From contig NZ_CP083760.1 in the NCBI RefSeq assembly GCF_020149915.1, forward strand, positions 372,001-436,000: a stretch of DNA of 64,000 nt, in the 5' to 3' direction. Numbering within the stretch: position 1 is the stretch's first letter; every line of letters begins with the position of its first letter. A program made the translations under genes and the position numbers. The notes under the pieces are model-generated. The model was not told the origin of the DNA. It was given only the letters and a program-made list of their open reading frames with translations, and ran no database searches. This document shows, one piece after another, positions 18,215-27,951 of this stretch. The DNA comes from Candidatus Sulfidibacterium hydrothermale. Lineage in GTDB: Bacteria; Bacteroidota; Bacteroidia; Bacteroidales; F082.

Positions 18215-19489
18215 ATGAGATTGTTTTATAACATCTTTATTTATGGCTATGGCTTCCTTATTCGGTTAGCTGCTCCTTTTTATGGCCCGGCCCGGCAGTG
18301 GATTGCCGGCAGAAAAAACCTTTTTTCTGACATGGAGAAAGTTGTGGGCAAACATGAAGATGTGGTGTGGTTTCATGCAGCCAGCCTGGGAGAATTTGAG
18401 CAAGGAAGACCGGTCATTGAAGCTTTTAGAGAAACTTTTCCCCGCTATAAAATTCTGCTTACCTTTTTTTCTCCTTCGGGTTATGAATTAAGAAAGAATT
18501 ACGATGGCGCAGATTATGTTTTTTATCTCCCGTTAGATAAACCCCGGAATGTCCGGCGGTTTATTCAAATTTTCAGGCCTAAACTGGCCGTTTTCATCAA
18601 ATATGAATATTGGTACAATTTTATTCAGGAGTTATCCAAAAACAAAATCCCGCTCTTTTTTATTTCGGCCATCTTCCGGAAGGAACAATACTTTTTTAAA
18701 CCCTGGGCCCGGTGGTTTCGGCATCAGTTGCAAAAAGTTACCTGGTTTATGGTGCAGGACAAAACCTCTTCTGACCTGCTTAATTCCATTCATATTTATC
18801 ACCATCAGATTATTGGTGATACCCGTTTCGACCGGGTTTTGAAGATCGCTCGTGAGGAAGTTGATTTTCCGGTAATTCAGCAGTTTGTAAATCACAGCGA
18901 TGTGATGGTTTGCGGGAGTACCTGGCCTGCCGGTGAAGATATTCTCAGTGCTTATCTGAAACAGAATCAAAAAATAAAAATGATTCTGGCTCCGCATAAA
19001 ATCGATGCAGAACATATTCAGGAGATCAGAAAAAAGTTTAACGCTTTTCATCCGGTTTTATATTCGGAAACCGGCAAGGCACCGGTGGATGAAAAATCAA
19101 GGATTCTGATCATCGACACGCTGGGAATCCTTTCTTATTTGTACCGGTTTGGCCAAGTGGCTTATGTGGGTGGCGGATTTGGTTCCGGAATTCATAATCT
19201 TCCGGAAGCTGCGGTTTATGGCGTCCCTGTTATTTTTGGGCCGCATTATAAGCCGTTTCGCGAAGCACACGATCTGCTGAAAAACGGAGGGGGTTTTACC
19301 ATTCAGGATAAAAAAAGTTTTTTTGCTGTGGCTGACCGTTTATTTCAGCAGCCGGATTTCCGCATCCAGGCCGGACAAGCAGCCAAGCAATATGTGGAAA
19401 AAGAAGCGGGAGCCACTTTTCAAACCATCGAAAAAATCAAAGAGTATTTGGTGGCTCAACAAAAAGAAAAATTATCACGGAACTTATAA
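18215..19489 (+). CDS. waaA: 3-deoxy-D-manno-octulosonic acid (Kdo) transferase
   Basis: 424 residues, the normal length for GT30 Kdo transferases, which attach Kdo from CMP-Kdo to the lipid A precursor at the inner face of the cytoplasmic membrane. The N-terminus has a hydrophobic anchor (FYNIFIYGYGFLIRLAAPFY) followed by WFHAASLGEFEQGRPVIE, where E60 lies at the position of the catalytic base in the family. Further family blocks are KYEYWYNFIQEL, GDTRFDRVLKIA, and the nucleotide-binding segment YVGGGFGSGIHNLPEAAVYG with FGPHYKPFREA. It shows that the organism makes lipid A-based lipopolysaccharide or lipooligosaccharide. The next gene starts 31 bp downstream and may share the transcript. 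Confidence 0.95.
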   Translation: MRLFYNIFIYGYGFLIRLAAPFYGPARQWIAGRKNLFSDMEKVVGKHEDVVWFHAASLGEFEQGRPVIEAFRETFPRYKILLTFFSPSGYELRKNYDGADYVFYLPLDKPRNVRRFIQIFRPKLAVFIKYEYWYNFIQELSKNKIPLFFISAIFRKEQYFFKPWARWFRHQLQKVTWFMVQDKTSSDLLNSIHIYHHQIIGDTRFDRVLKIAREEVDFPVIQQFVNHSDVMVCGSTWPAGEDILSAYLKQNQKIKMILAPHKIDAEHIQEIRKKFNAFHPVLYSETGKAPVDEKSRILIIDTLGILSYLYRFGQVAYVGGGFGSGIHNLPEAAVYGVPVIFGPHYKPFREAHDLLKNGGGFTIQDKKSFFAVADRLFQQPDFRIQAGQAAKQYVEKEAGATFQTIEKIKEYLVAQQKEKLSRNL

Positions 19490-19520
19490 ATCAATTTAAT
19501 ATCAACCAAAACAAGTAAAT

Positions 19521-20957
19521 ATGGATACAATACTAAAAAAGGCTTTACGAAAGCCTACAGCAGCCGACACCATTTTCCTGGTGAAAGACGGCAAAGACTT
19601 AACTCATCTCGGACTTACCGAAGAAGAAATTAACTATGTAAAAAAACAGCATCGCCTGAACCATAACGTGGTTTCAATTAACCGGTATAAAAATGTTTTA
19701 ACGGTTGTTTTTGGTGAAGTGGTCGGTACCCGTGCCGTTCGGCTTGAAGCTTATCGTCAGCGGGGTGACGAAGCACAGGCACAGCTTAACCAGGCCCGTG
19801 TAGAACGTACGGTTATCTTTAATGTAAGTGTGGAAAAAGAAGAAACCCTGGCTTTTACCGAGGGTTTCCTGTTGGGGAATTACGCATTTAACAAATATAA
19901 AAAACCGGATAAGAAAAAAGACAATACCATTGAAGAAGTCGATGTGTATGATGGCGAAGTAACGGAAGAGGATCTTCAGGAACTGCAAATTGTTTTGGAT
20001 GCGGTTTATGCAGCCCGTAATTGGGTAAACGAACCGGTTTCGTATCTGACAGCAACTCAATTTGCCGAAGAAATCAAAGCGCTGGCACAACAGGCAGGAG
20101 CCAAAGTGGAAATCTTTAACAAGAAAAAACTGGAAAGCCTGAAGTTTGGTGGGCTGTTGGCTGTGAACAGAGGCAGCGTGGAACCTCCGACGTTTACCAT
20201 TGTGGAATGGAAACCTAAAAATGCCAAAAACAAAAAACCTTATGTGTTTGTAGGTAAGGGGGTTGTGTACGATACCGGCGGACTGAGCCTGAAGCCGACC
20301 AATTTTATGGATACCATGAAAAGCGATATGGCCGGAGGCGCTGCAGTGGCTGCTGCGCTGTATGCTATTGCCAAAGCCAAACTTCCGGTATATGTGGTCG
20401 GACTGATTCCGGCAACGGATAACCGTCCGGATGGAAATGCTTATACCCCCGGTGATGTCATTACCATGCATGATGGTTCAACGGTGGAAGTGTTGAATAC
20501 CGATGCAGAAGGCCGAATGATTCTGGCTGATGCGCTGAGCTATGCCAAAGAATATAATCCGGAGCTGGTAATTGATATGGCTACACTTACCGGAGCGGCT
20601 GCCCGTGCCATTGGTCCGCAGGCTATTGTGGGAATGGAAGCCAAAGCAGATGACGATTTTGAAAATCTGAAAAAAGTAGCGGCATTAACCCACGAACGGA
20701 TTGTGGAATTTCCTTTCTGGGATGAATACAAGGAAGCTTTGAAATCTAAAATCGCCGACCTGAAAAATATTGGTGGCGTAGAAGCCGGTGCCATTACGGC
20801 CGGTAAATTCCTGGAGCATTTCACCGCTTATCCGTACATCCATCTTGATATTGCCGGTCCGGCATTTTTAGATAAGAAAGACAGCTATCGTGGTGTTGGC
20901 GGTACTGGTGTAGGAGTAAGACTCTTTTACCATTTTATCCGCTTTATCATGGAATAA
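19521..20957 (+). CDS. pepA: Leucyl aminopeptidase, M17 family
   Basis: 478 residues, typical for the cytosolic M17 aminopeptidases that release N-terminal residues from peptides using two metal ions. The C-terminal catalytic domain shows the family metal-binding blocks in order: VGKGVVYDTGGLSLKP, MKSDMAGGAAVAAAL, PATDNRPDGNAYTPGDVI and NTDAEGRMILADALSYA, the M17 signature with Met instead of the usual Leu after Arg. The N-terminal domain is poorly conserved, as expected. No signal peptide is visible. It lies 31 bp after the Kdo transferase, with a terminator directly downstream at 20981-21010. Confidence 0.95.
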   Translation: MDTILKKALRKPTAADTIFLVKDGKDLTHLGLTEEEINYVKKQHRLNHNVVSINRYKNVLTVVFGEVVGTRAVRLEAYRQRGDEAQAQLNQARVERTVIFNVSVEKEETLAFTEGFLLGNYAFNKYKKPDKKKDNTIEEVDVYDGEVTEEDLQELQIVLDAVYAARNWVNEPVSYLTATQFAEEIKALAQQAGAKVEIFNKKKLESLKFGGLLAVNRGSVEPPTFTIVEWKPKNAKNKKPYVFVGKGVVYDTGGLSLKPTNFMDTMKSDMAGGAAVAAALYAIAKAKLPVYVVGLIPATDNRPDGNAYTPGDVITMHDGSTVEVLNTDAEGRMILADALSYAKEYNPELVIDMATLTGAAARAIGPQAIVGMEAKADDDFENLKKVAALTHERIVEFPFWDEYKEALKSKIADLKNIGGVEAGAITAGKFLEHFTAYPYIHLDIAGPAFLDKKDSYRGVGGTGVGVRLFYHFIRFIME

Positions 20958-20977
20958 AATCACGTTGTTTGAAAACA

Positions 20978-21011
20978 AAAAAGCCGCAGAGAATTTTTCT
21001 GCGGCTTTTTT
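20978..21011. terminator. Bidirectional rho-independent terminator
   Basis: AAGCCGCAGA (20981-20990) pairs with TCTGCGGCTT (20998-21007... through 21008) around a 7-base loop, with A-runs and T-runs on the outside. It sits between two convergent genes (aminopeptidase and S9 peptidase) and can serve both. Confidence 0.85.
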
Positions 21012-21014
21012 TAT

Positions 21015-23159
21015 TTATGGTTTTAACCATTGATCGAAATAACTTTTGATTTTCCGGGTAAGTTGTAACCGGTCGCGGCCGGTTACGCCATGTTGATGCC
21101 CCGGATAAACAAAGTAATCCATCAATTTGTTATCGTGAATGGCTTTTTGAACAAACAATAAACTGTGTTGCCAAACAACTACCGGATCCATGGTGCCGTG
21201 TATCAGCAGAAGATGACCTTTCAGGTTATCCACATAATTCAACAGACTGGCTTCTTTATATCCTTCCGGATTTTGTTGTGGCGTATCCATGTATCGTTCG
21301 CCATACATGACTTCGTAATATTTCCAATCGATAACCGGTCCGCCGGCAACGCCCACCTGAAAAACACCTGGTGTACGAACCATTAACGATGTGGTCATAA
21401 AACCACCAAAGCTCCAGCCATCCACGCCCATGCGGGTAGTATCCACATATGGTAATGATTTCAGGTATTTTACTCCGGTAAGCTGGTCTTTTATTTCATT
21501 GGTTCCCAGATGACGGAAAATCACCTGTTCGAAATCGCGGCCACGGTTTTCAGAACCGTGATTATCGAGTGTAAAGATCAGATAGCCATTTTCTGCCAGG
21601 TAATTAAGCATAAATCCGGCGCCACCCAGCCAGCTGTCGGTAATGAGCTGGACGTGCGGGCCACCATAAACATAAACAATGACCGGATATTTTTTGGTGC
21701 TGTCAAATCCGACCGGTTTAATCATTCTGCAGTATAACGGAGCTCCGTCAATGGTTGATTTCAAGGTGAAGATCGACATTTTACCCAGTTTATAATCAGC
21801 CAGCGGGTCTTTATCATTCTGGATTACACGAACAATCCGGCCACGGTCATTTAAAACCTGATATCTGCGGCAAACATCCGTGCTGCTGAAAATATCGATA
21901 ATGTATTTACCGTCTTTGCTCACTTTTGCACTGTGTGTGCCGTGGTCAGGACTCAGCCGGATGACCTTGCCGTTTCGTAAATCAACCGAATAGATATTTT
22001 GTTGTAACGGACTTTCTTTGGTGGAGATAAAGTAAACATAATGTTTTCTGAAATATCCCAAAACATGAGTTACTTCCCACTTCCCTTTGGTAAGTTGTTT
22101 GATCAGCTTTCCATCGGTATTGTAAAGATACAGGTGGTTCCACCCGTCGCGGCGGCTGTTCCAGATAAATTCGTCAGGATTAAACGGATTGAAATACAGA
22201 GGAAACAGCGGCTCTACATATTTCGGATTCGTTTCTTCAAAAAGGGTTTTTACCAGCTTTCCGGTGGAGGCATCATACTTGTTCAGCCACATGTGATTTT
22301 GGTCGCGGTTGAGTACAGCAATGTAAATGTATTTTCCGGCCGGTCCCCAGGTGATGTTGGTCAGGTATTGTTCTGATTTCGGGTCGGTTTTCAGGAAAAG
22401 GGTTTTTCCGGTTTTAAAGTCATAAACACCAAGTGTAACGTATTCACTGGGCGTTCCGGCCATGGGATACTTAATGTATTTTACTTTGGCAATCCGGTGA
22501 TTGATGTCAACCAGCGGATAGTTAAAAACACGAGACTGATCTTTGCGGTAAAAAGCCAGTTTTTGTCCGTTGGGCGACCAGAAAATCCCTTTGGTAATTC
22601 CAAATTCGTTGCGCGATACAATCTGGCCATTTACATCGTCCGGATTTTTATCGTGGGTAATTTGGGTAACCTTTCCGTTTTCTGCAAAATAGAGGTTGTT
22701 TTTAATGGTGAATGCTACTTTGCCGGTTTTTGGGTTAAAACTTACGTTTTCGGCAGTATCCGGTATCTGATTAAGCTTTTTGATTTGATGTTGCGTATAA
22801 TCATACAAATAAAACCGGCCTTTGACCTCAAAATCGGCTTTTCCTGTTACAGGGAACTGAAAACGGGGGAATCGTTGTACGGTATCCTGTTCTGCTTTTT
22901 TCAAATCAAGATTTAATGTGTGAAGATCAAAAAGTAGTGTGGTTTTTCCGTGAAGCGCATCGGCTTTAAAAAGGCTGTCATTTTTTGAAAATACGTAATG
23001 ATCTGTTTTCCCCAGCCACTGTAACTGATTTACCCTTTTGGGAAATAATGCGGGATTCAGATAAGAAGCATCTGCAGCCGTCATGGTTTTTTGTTGGGCC
23101 TGCAGGCTAAAGGTGGTAGCAAAAAAGAGTGCCAGCACCGTAAATGTCCATTTTTTCAT
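21015..23159 (-). CDS. S9 family prolyl oligopeptidase (dipeptidyl peptidase IV-like), exported
   Basis: 714 residues, the usual DPP4 length in Bacteroidota. A signal peptide (MKKWTFTVLALFFATTFSLQAQ) directs it to the periplasm or outer membrane. Residues about 40-450 form the beta-propeller with repeats such as ITWGPAGKYIYIAVLNRD and NPDEFIWNSRRDGWNHLYLY. The C-terminal alpha/beta-hydrolase domain has the nucleophile S583 in DGWSFGGFM, the Asp in HGTMDPVVVW and the His in PGHQHGVTG. Family members cleave dipeptides after proline or alanine. It is transcribed alone; a -7 box (TAATTTTG on the minus strand, 23202-23195) lies about 40 bp upstream. Confidence 0.93.
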   Translation of the reverse strand: MKKWTFTVLALFFATTFSLQAQQKTMTAADASYLNPALFPKRVNQLQWLGKTDHYVFSKNDSLFKADALHGKTTLLFDLHTLNLDLKKAEQDTVQRFPRFQFPVTGKADFEVKGRFYLYDYTQHQIKKLNQIPDTAENVSFNPKTGKVAFTIKNNLYFAENGKVTQITHDKNPDDVNGQIVSRNEFGITKGIFWSPNGQKLAFYRKDQSRVFNYPLVDINHRIAKVKYIKYPMAGTPSEYVTLGVYDFKTGKTLFLKTDPKSEQYLTNITWGPAGKYIYIAVLNRDQNHMWLNKYDASTGKLVKTLFEETNPKYVEPLFPLYFNPFNPDEFIWNSRRDGWNHLYLYNTDGKLIKQLTKGKWEVTHVLGYFRKHYVYFISTKESPLQQNIYSVDLRNGKVIRLSPDHGTHSAKVSKDGKYIIDIFSSTDVCRRYQVLNDRGRIVRVIQNDKDPLADYKLGKMSIFTLKSTIDGAPLYCRMIKPVGFDSTKKYPVIVYVYGGPHVQLITDSWLGGAGFMLNYLAENGYLIFTLDNHGSENRGRDFEQVIFRHLGTNEIKDQLTGVKYLKSLPYVDTTRMGVDGWSFGGFMTTSLMVRTPGVFQVGVAGGPVIDWKYYEVMYGERYMDTPQQNPEGYKEASLLNYVDNLKGHLLLIHGTMDPVVVWQHSLLFVQKAIHDNKLMDYFVYPGHQHGVTGRDRLQLTRKIKSYFDQWLKP

Positions 23160-23194
23160 TTGTTTAAAATTTTAGTCAAATGCAATAAAACAGG

Positions 23195-23202
23195 CAAAAT
23201 TA
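23195..23202 (-). promoter_or_regulatory. -7 box TAATTTTG for the S9 peptidase
   Basis: Exact TAnnTTTG match on the minus strand, 36 bp upstream of the ATG at 23159. No exact TTG -33 element at the usual distance. Confidence 0.45.
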
Positions 23203-23283
23203 GCGGTTTTCAGCGAAAGAGGCGAATCTTTTTCAATCTGCCCTTTTGACCGGTTTTGCCGGAAAGTTTTTTGCAAAAAGGTT

Positions 23284-23291
23284 TACTTTTG
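23284..23291 (+). promoter_or_regulatory. -7 box TACTTTTG for the RNase H gene
   Basis: Exact TAnnTTTG match that ends only 4 bp before the ATG at 23296. If used, the transcript would be leaderless or nearly so. A proper -33 element is not obvious. Confidence 0.4.
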
Positions 23292-23295
23292 TGGC

Positions 23296-23934
23296 ATGGG
23301 CAAAAAAAACGGAAAGAAAAAGTACTATGTAGTTTGGCGTGGATTTCGTCCGGGGATTTATCATACCTGGGAAGCCTGCAAAGAGCAAATAAATGGTTAT
23401 GAACGCGCACAATACAAATCTTTTTCGTCGCTGGAAGAGGCCCGGGCTGCTTTTGAAAAATCGTATGAAGAAATTCGTGAGCTGAAGGGGAAAAAGAATC
23501 TGCACGAACTGACCACCGATAAAAAACCGATTTTAAATAGTCTTTCGGTTGATGCTGCCTGCAAAGGAAACCCCGGAATTTTGGAATTTCGCGGAGTGTA
23601 TACCGATACTGGTACTGAAATTTTCAGGCGAGGTCCTTATGATCAGGGAACGGTAAACATTGGCGAATTCCTAGCCATTGTTTTGGCGTTGGCCTGGCTG
23701 AAAAAAAACAAACTGGTGATGCCGGTTTATTCTGATTCGCGCACGGCGATTGCCTGGGTCAGAAAAAAACAGGTAAATACCAAACTCAAATGGACGAAAA
23801 AGAATGAGGAATTGCTCAAAGCAGTGCACGGAGCGCTTCGCTGGTTAAAAGAGAATGATTACAGCAACATTCCCATTTTAAAATGGGAAACCCGCCTTTG
23901 GGGAGAGATCCCGGCAGATTACGGAAGGAAATAA
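23296..23934 (+). CDS. rnhA: Ribonuclease HI with N-terminal viroplasmin (hybrid-binding) domain
   Basis: 212 residues. Residues 8-55 (KYYVVWRGFRPGIYHTWEAC ... YKSFSSLEEARAAF) form the caulimovirus-viroplasmin/RNase H N-terminal domain that binds RNA-DNA hybrids. The RNase H domain keeps the four acidic positions: Asp in SVDAACKGNPG, Glu in NIGEFLAIVLALAW, Asp in VYSDSRTAIAWV and Asp in IPADYG near the end. The enzyme degrades the RNA strand of RNA-DNA hybrids, for example replication primers and R-loops. This two-domain form is common in Bacteroidota. It is transcribed divergently from the S9 peptidase and ends at a terminator shared with groEL. Confidence 0.93.
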   Translation: MGKKNGKKKYYVVWRGFRPGIYHTWEACKEQINGYERAQYKSFSSLEEARAAFEKSYEEIRELKGKKNLHELTTDKKPILNSLSVDAACKGNPGILEFRGVYTDTGTEIFRRGPYDQGTVNIGEFLAIVLALAWLKKNKLVMPVYSDSRTAIAWVRKKQVNTKLKWTKKNEELLKAVHGALRWLKENDYSNIPILKWETRLWGEIPADYGRK

Positions 23935-23963
23935 AAAAAGCCGGTGTTTAACCGGCTTTTTTT
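23934..23963. terminator. Bidirectional rho-independent terminator
   Basis: AAAAAAAGCCGGT pairs with ACCGGCTTTTTTT (about 23934-23963) around a short GTTTA-type loop, between the convergent RNase H and groEL genes. Confidence 0.85.
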
Positions 23964-23987
23964 GAATATAAATTGAGGAGGAAATCA

Positions 23988-25649
<1,662 letters not shown>

Positions 25650-25665
25650 TTATTACTCGTTTTCT

Positions 25666-25944
25666 TTAAATAATTGCCAGTATATCTGACTGGTTTAAGA
25701 TCAGATAATCTTTCCCGTCAAGGGTAATTTCAGTTCCGGCATACTTTCCGTAAAGCACACGGTCACCGGCTTTTACTTTGATGTTATTGTCTTTATCATT
25801 GTCGGGAACAGCCACTACCGTACCCTGTTGGGGTTTTTCTTTGGCTGTGTCGGGGATAATAATTCCACTTTCTGTTTTTTCTTCTGCCGGAGCAGGTTCT
25901 ACAACCACCCTGTCTCCAAGCGGTTTGATGTTCAACTTATCCAT
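25666..25944 (-). CDS. groES: Co-chaperonin GroES (Hsp10)
   Basis: 92 residues. It begins with [27 protein letters not shown] and has the mobile loop and the [15 protein letters not shown] beta-barrel segment; the C-terminus [12 protein letters not shown] is typical. It caps the GroEL ring. It is the first gene of groESL. No CIRCE operator (TTAGCACTC-N9-GAGTGCTAA) is visible in the 80 bp upstream, so regulation by HrcA is not supported. Confidence 0.97.
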   Translation of the reverse strand: MDKLNIKPLGDRVVVEPAPAEEKTESGIIIPDTAKEKPQQGTVVAVPDNDKDNNIKVKAGDRVLYGKYAGTEITLDGKDYLILNQSDILAII

Positions 25945-26023
25945 AATCTCTCTCTTTTGTTTTCGTTTAAAATTTTGAACTGCTCCCTTACTGTCATATA
26001 TTATGCCAAAGTGCAGGCATAAA

Positions 26024-26060
26024 AAAAATGTCAGAACGCTTATGACATTCTGACATTTTT
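26024..26060 (-). terminator. Stem-loop terminator between secG and groES
   Basis: AAAAATGTCAGAA (26024-26036) is a perfect inverted repeat of TTCTGACATTTTT (26048-26060) with an 11-base loop, followed by T/A runs on either strand. It probably ends the lptE-TPR-secG transcript and separates it from groESL. Confidence 0.75.
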
Positions 26061-26080
26061 ATGGGATAAATAAACCGGAA

Positions 26081-26449
26081 TTATTTTTTCTTCTTCTCGG
26101 TTGTTTTTCCGGTATTATTTTGTGTGGCCGGACTTATTGGGGGTGCCTGAAAGTCAACAGCCGGTTGTTTCAGATTATTAATTTTGTTCTGCAACTCCGT
26201 ATTCTGCATATTTCCGGTTTTGTTTCCACGGGGAATAATCATGGTAGCTGTAAGACTCAGCAAGAGTAATACTACAGCAAGTGTCCAGGAAGCTTTTTCG
26301 AGAAAATCAGCAGTTTGACGGGCTCCCATAAATTGGTTTCCACTACCAAAGTTAGCAGCCAGACCGCCTCCTTTTGGGTTTTGTACCAGCACAATCAATC
26401 CCAACAGGATACATACAATTAAAATCAGTATGGAAATGAAAATATACAT
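26081..26449 (-). CDS. secG: Preprotein translocase subunit SecG
   Basis: 122 residues with two membrane segments: residues 2-21 (YIFISILILIVCILLGLIVL) and about 53-72 (WTLAVVLLLLSLTATMII). Between them is the SecG signature VQNPKGGGLAANFGSGNQFMGARQTADFLEKA. The tail is polar and ends in lysines. SecG assists SecYE/SecA export through the inner membrane. It follows the TPR protein by 11 bp, as in many Bacteroidota. Confidence 0.95.
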   Translation of the reverse strand: MYIFISILILIVCILLGLIVLVQNPKGGGLAANFGSGNQFMGARQTADFLEKASWTLAVVLLLLSLTATMIIPRGNKTGNMQNTELQNKINNLKQPAVDFQAPPISPATQNNTGKTTEKKKK

Positions 26450-26460
26450 CGTTGTAATTT

Positions 26461-27273
26461 TTAAATGTTTACGTTCTTTTTTGCTTTTTCAATAAGGGCT
26501 GCAAAGTAACTACTTTTTTCCGGAAATTTCAAAATTAATTTTTCGTAAATGTGAATGGCTTTTTCGTAGTGCCCCTGAGTCATATAAATATTGGCCAGTG
26601 TTTCGCTCACAATGTTTTCCTGGTCAACCACGCTTTGTTTGGCGTATTCTACCGGATCGTAAAAAGTACTTTTAACAGGTGTTGAAATCGTCGGTTTGTT
26701 TTGAATGAACGAATCAATGAGTTCTTGTTTGGATAATGGTTTTTGTTTTTTCTTTTTTTCTTTCTTTTTCTGTTCCTTTTCGGCTTCAATTTCGCGGATG
26801 CGTTCTTCAATAATCTTTTTCAGTTCTTCGATGGTGTACGAACGGAGTTCATCTTTCGGTTTTTCCTGTTTTTCAGGTTCTTTTTTCGGCGGTTGGGGTT
26901 GGTCTTTTGTTGTTTCTTTTTTGTCCGCAGTTTCAGTTTCCGGTTTTTTTTCGCTTTGTTGGCGGGTTTTGTCAGAATGGCTTTTCTCTGTTTCTTCCGG
27001 AGCTTCCTCGTCAGGCAAGACAATACGTACCGGCTCGTCGCTCAAACGGTCAATATGTTTTTTTAAAATGCGGCGGTTTCCGGCATAAATGGCGGTCATC
27101 TTCAGTTCAGCATCATACAGTACATTTTTATCCATAAAATACTTGAGAACCAAAAGGGTACGAACAGTGGAACAGTACGGAAAATCTTTTACCAATGCCG
27201 TTAACTCAGACAACGGGGCTTCGGCCAATTGACGGGGTTGTTGCAAATAGGATGTAAACTGTTCGCGATTCAT
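26461..27273 (-). CDS. Conserved TPR protein of the lptE-secG cluster, function unknown
   Basis: 270 residues, no signal peptide. Residues 1-80 are a conserved helical part (LTALVKDFPYCSTVRTLLVL). The centre (about 85-175) is very rich in Glu, Lys and Gln and probably a coiled coil or disordered linker. The C-terminus (about 220-265) contains one TPR-like unit (ETLANIYMTQGHYEKAIHIYEKLILKFPE). Homologues sit between lptE and secG in many Bacteroidota, but I know of no assigned function. It is 24 bp from the lptE-like gene and 11 bp from secG, so almost surely co-transcribed. Confidence 0.85.
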   Translation of the reverse strand: MNREQFTSYLQQPRQLAEAPLSELTALVKDFPYCSTVRTLLVLKYFMDKNVLYDAELKMTAIYAGNRRILKKHIDRLSDEPVRIVLPDEEAPEETEKSHSDKTRQQSEKKPETETADKKETTKDQPQPPKKEPEKQEKPKDELRSYTIEELKKIIEERIREIEAEKEQKKKEKKKKQKPLSKQELIDSFIQNKPTISTPVKSTFYDPVEYAKQSVVDQENIVSETLANIYMTQGHYEKAIHIYEKLILKFPEKSSYFAALIEKAKKNVNI

Positions 27274-27297
27274 AATACGAAAGTAATAAAGTTTTGA

Positions 27298-27861
27298 TTA
27301 CCAGTTAGCCAGTGCCTTGTTAAAAATATTGTCCGTCAGGTCATCCACAATTTGCTTAATCAGGTCGGCTTTTATGGAATTGAAGTTTTCTGTGGACGGA
27401 TAATCTCTGTATTGGGTAAATGTGGTTTCAAAATCTTTGGAAGGATCCTGCTTGCTGGTGTAATGAACTTTTACCGAAATGGTAAGCCGGTTCAGTGCTG
27501 CGGTTTCGTCGCCCTGAATAGCTACCGGTGTGGTTGTATAAGAAACAATAGCTCCTTCCAGATTAATATCTCCGTTTTTTTCCACCATTTTCAGGTTGGT
27601 TTGCGAAGTAAAACGGTCGCGTAAGGCATTCGTAAAAATGGCACTTAAAGTGGGTTCAACAATATCGGCCTTGTTGGGGAAGTAGTGAATAGACATGGTT
27701 TTGGCTCCTGCCGGAATGGAAGCGCCTGTAAATGAATAAACCCCGCAGGAAGAAAAAAAGAGCACGGGTAAAATCAAAAACAGCACAGGAATAAACAGGA
27801 TATTCCTATCTTTGAAAGTTTTTGGAAAAACGGATATTTTCTTGAACAGGGCCAAAATCAA
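27298..27861 (-). CDS. lptE: LptE-like LPS-assembly lipoprotein
   Basis: 187 residues. The N-terminus has a hydrophobic segment ending in the lipobox-like FFSSC, so it should be an acylated outer-membrane-facing lipoprotein. The mature part starts GVYSFTGASIPAGAKTMSIHYFPN and contains ALRDRFTSQTNLKMVEKNGDINLEGAIVSY, the pattern of the Bacteroidota LptE family. LptE plugs the LptD barrel that inserts LPS in the outer membrane; the Kdo transferase at 18.2 kb shows LPS is made. In many relatives a sigma-54 regulator precedes this gene; here a divergent lipoprotein gene does. Confidence 0.88.
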   Translation of the reverse strand: MILALFKKISVFPKTFKDRNILFIPVLFLILPVLFFSSCGVYSFTGASIPAGAKTMSIHYFPNKADIVEPTLSAIFTNALRDRFTSQTNLKMVEKNGDINLEGAIVSYTTTPVAIQGDETAALNRLTISVKVHYTSKQDPSKDFETTFTQYRDYPSTENFNSIKADLIKQIVDDLTDNIFNKALANW

Positions 27862-27951
27862 ACTTTTTTACCGGGCAAAGGTAAAAAATCCGTTCGTTTA
27901 AATAGGGTCCTTTTTCAGTAAACCATCCGTTTCCGGTAAAAGATTAAGAAC

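Noticed and set aside
25945-26020. Search for a CIRCE or other heat-shock operator before groES
   Set aside because: No TTAGCACTC/GAGTGCTAA inverted repeat is present; nothing else could be supported.
26705-27137. Several plus-strand ORFs opposite the Glu/Lys-rich TPR protein
   Set aside because: They are Phe/Ser-rich shadows of the charged low-complexity region on the minus strand.
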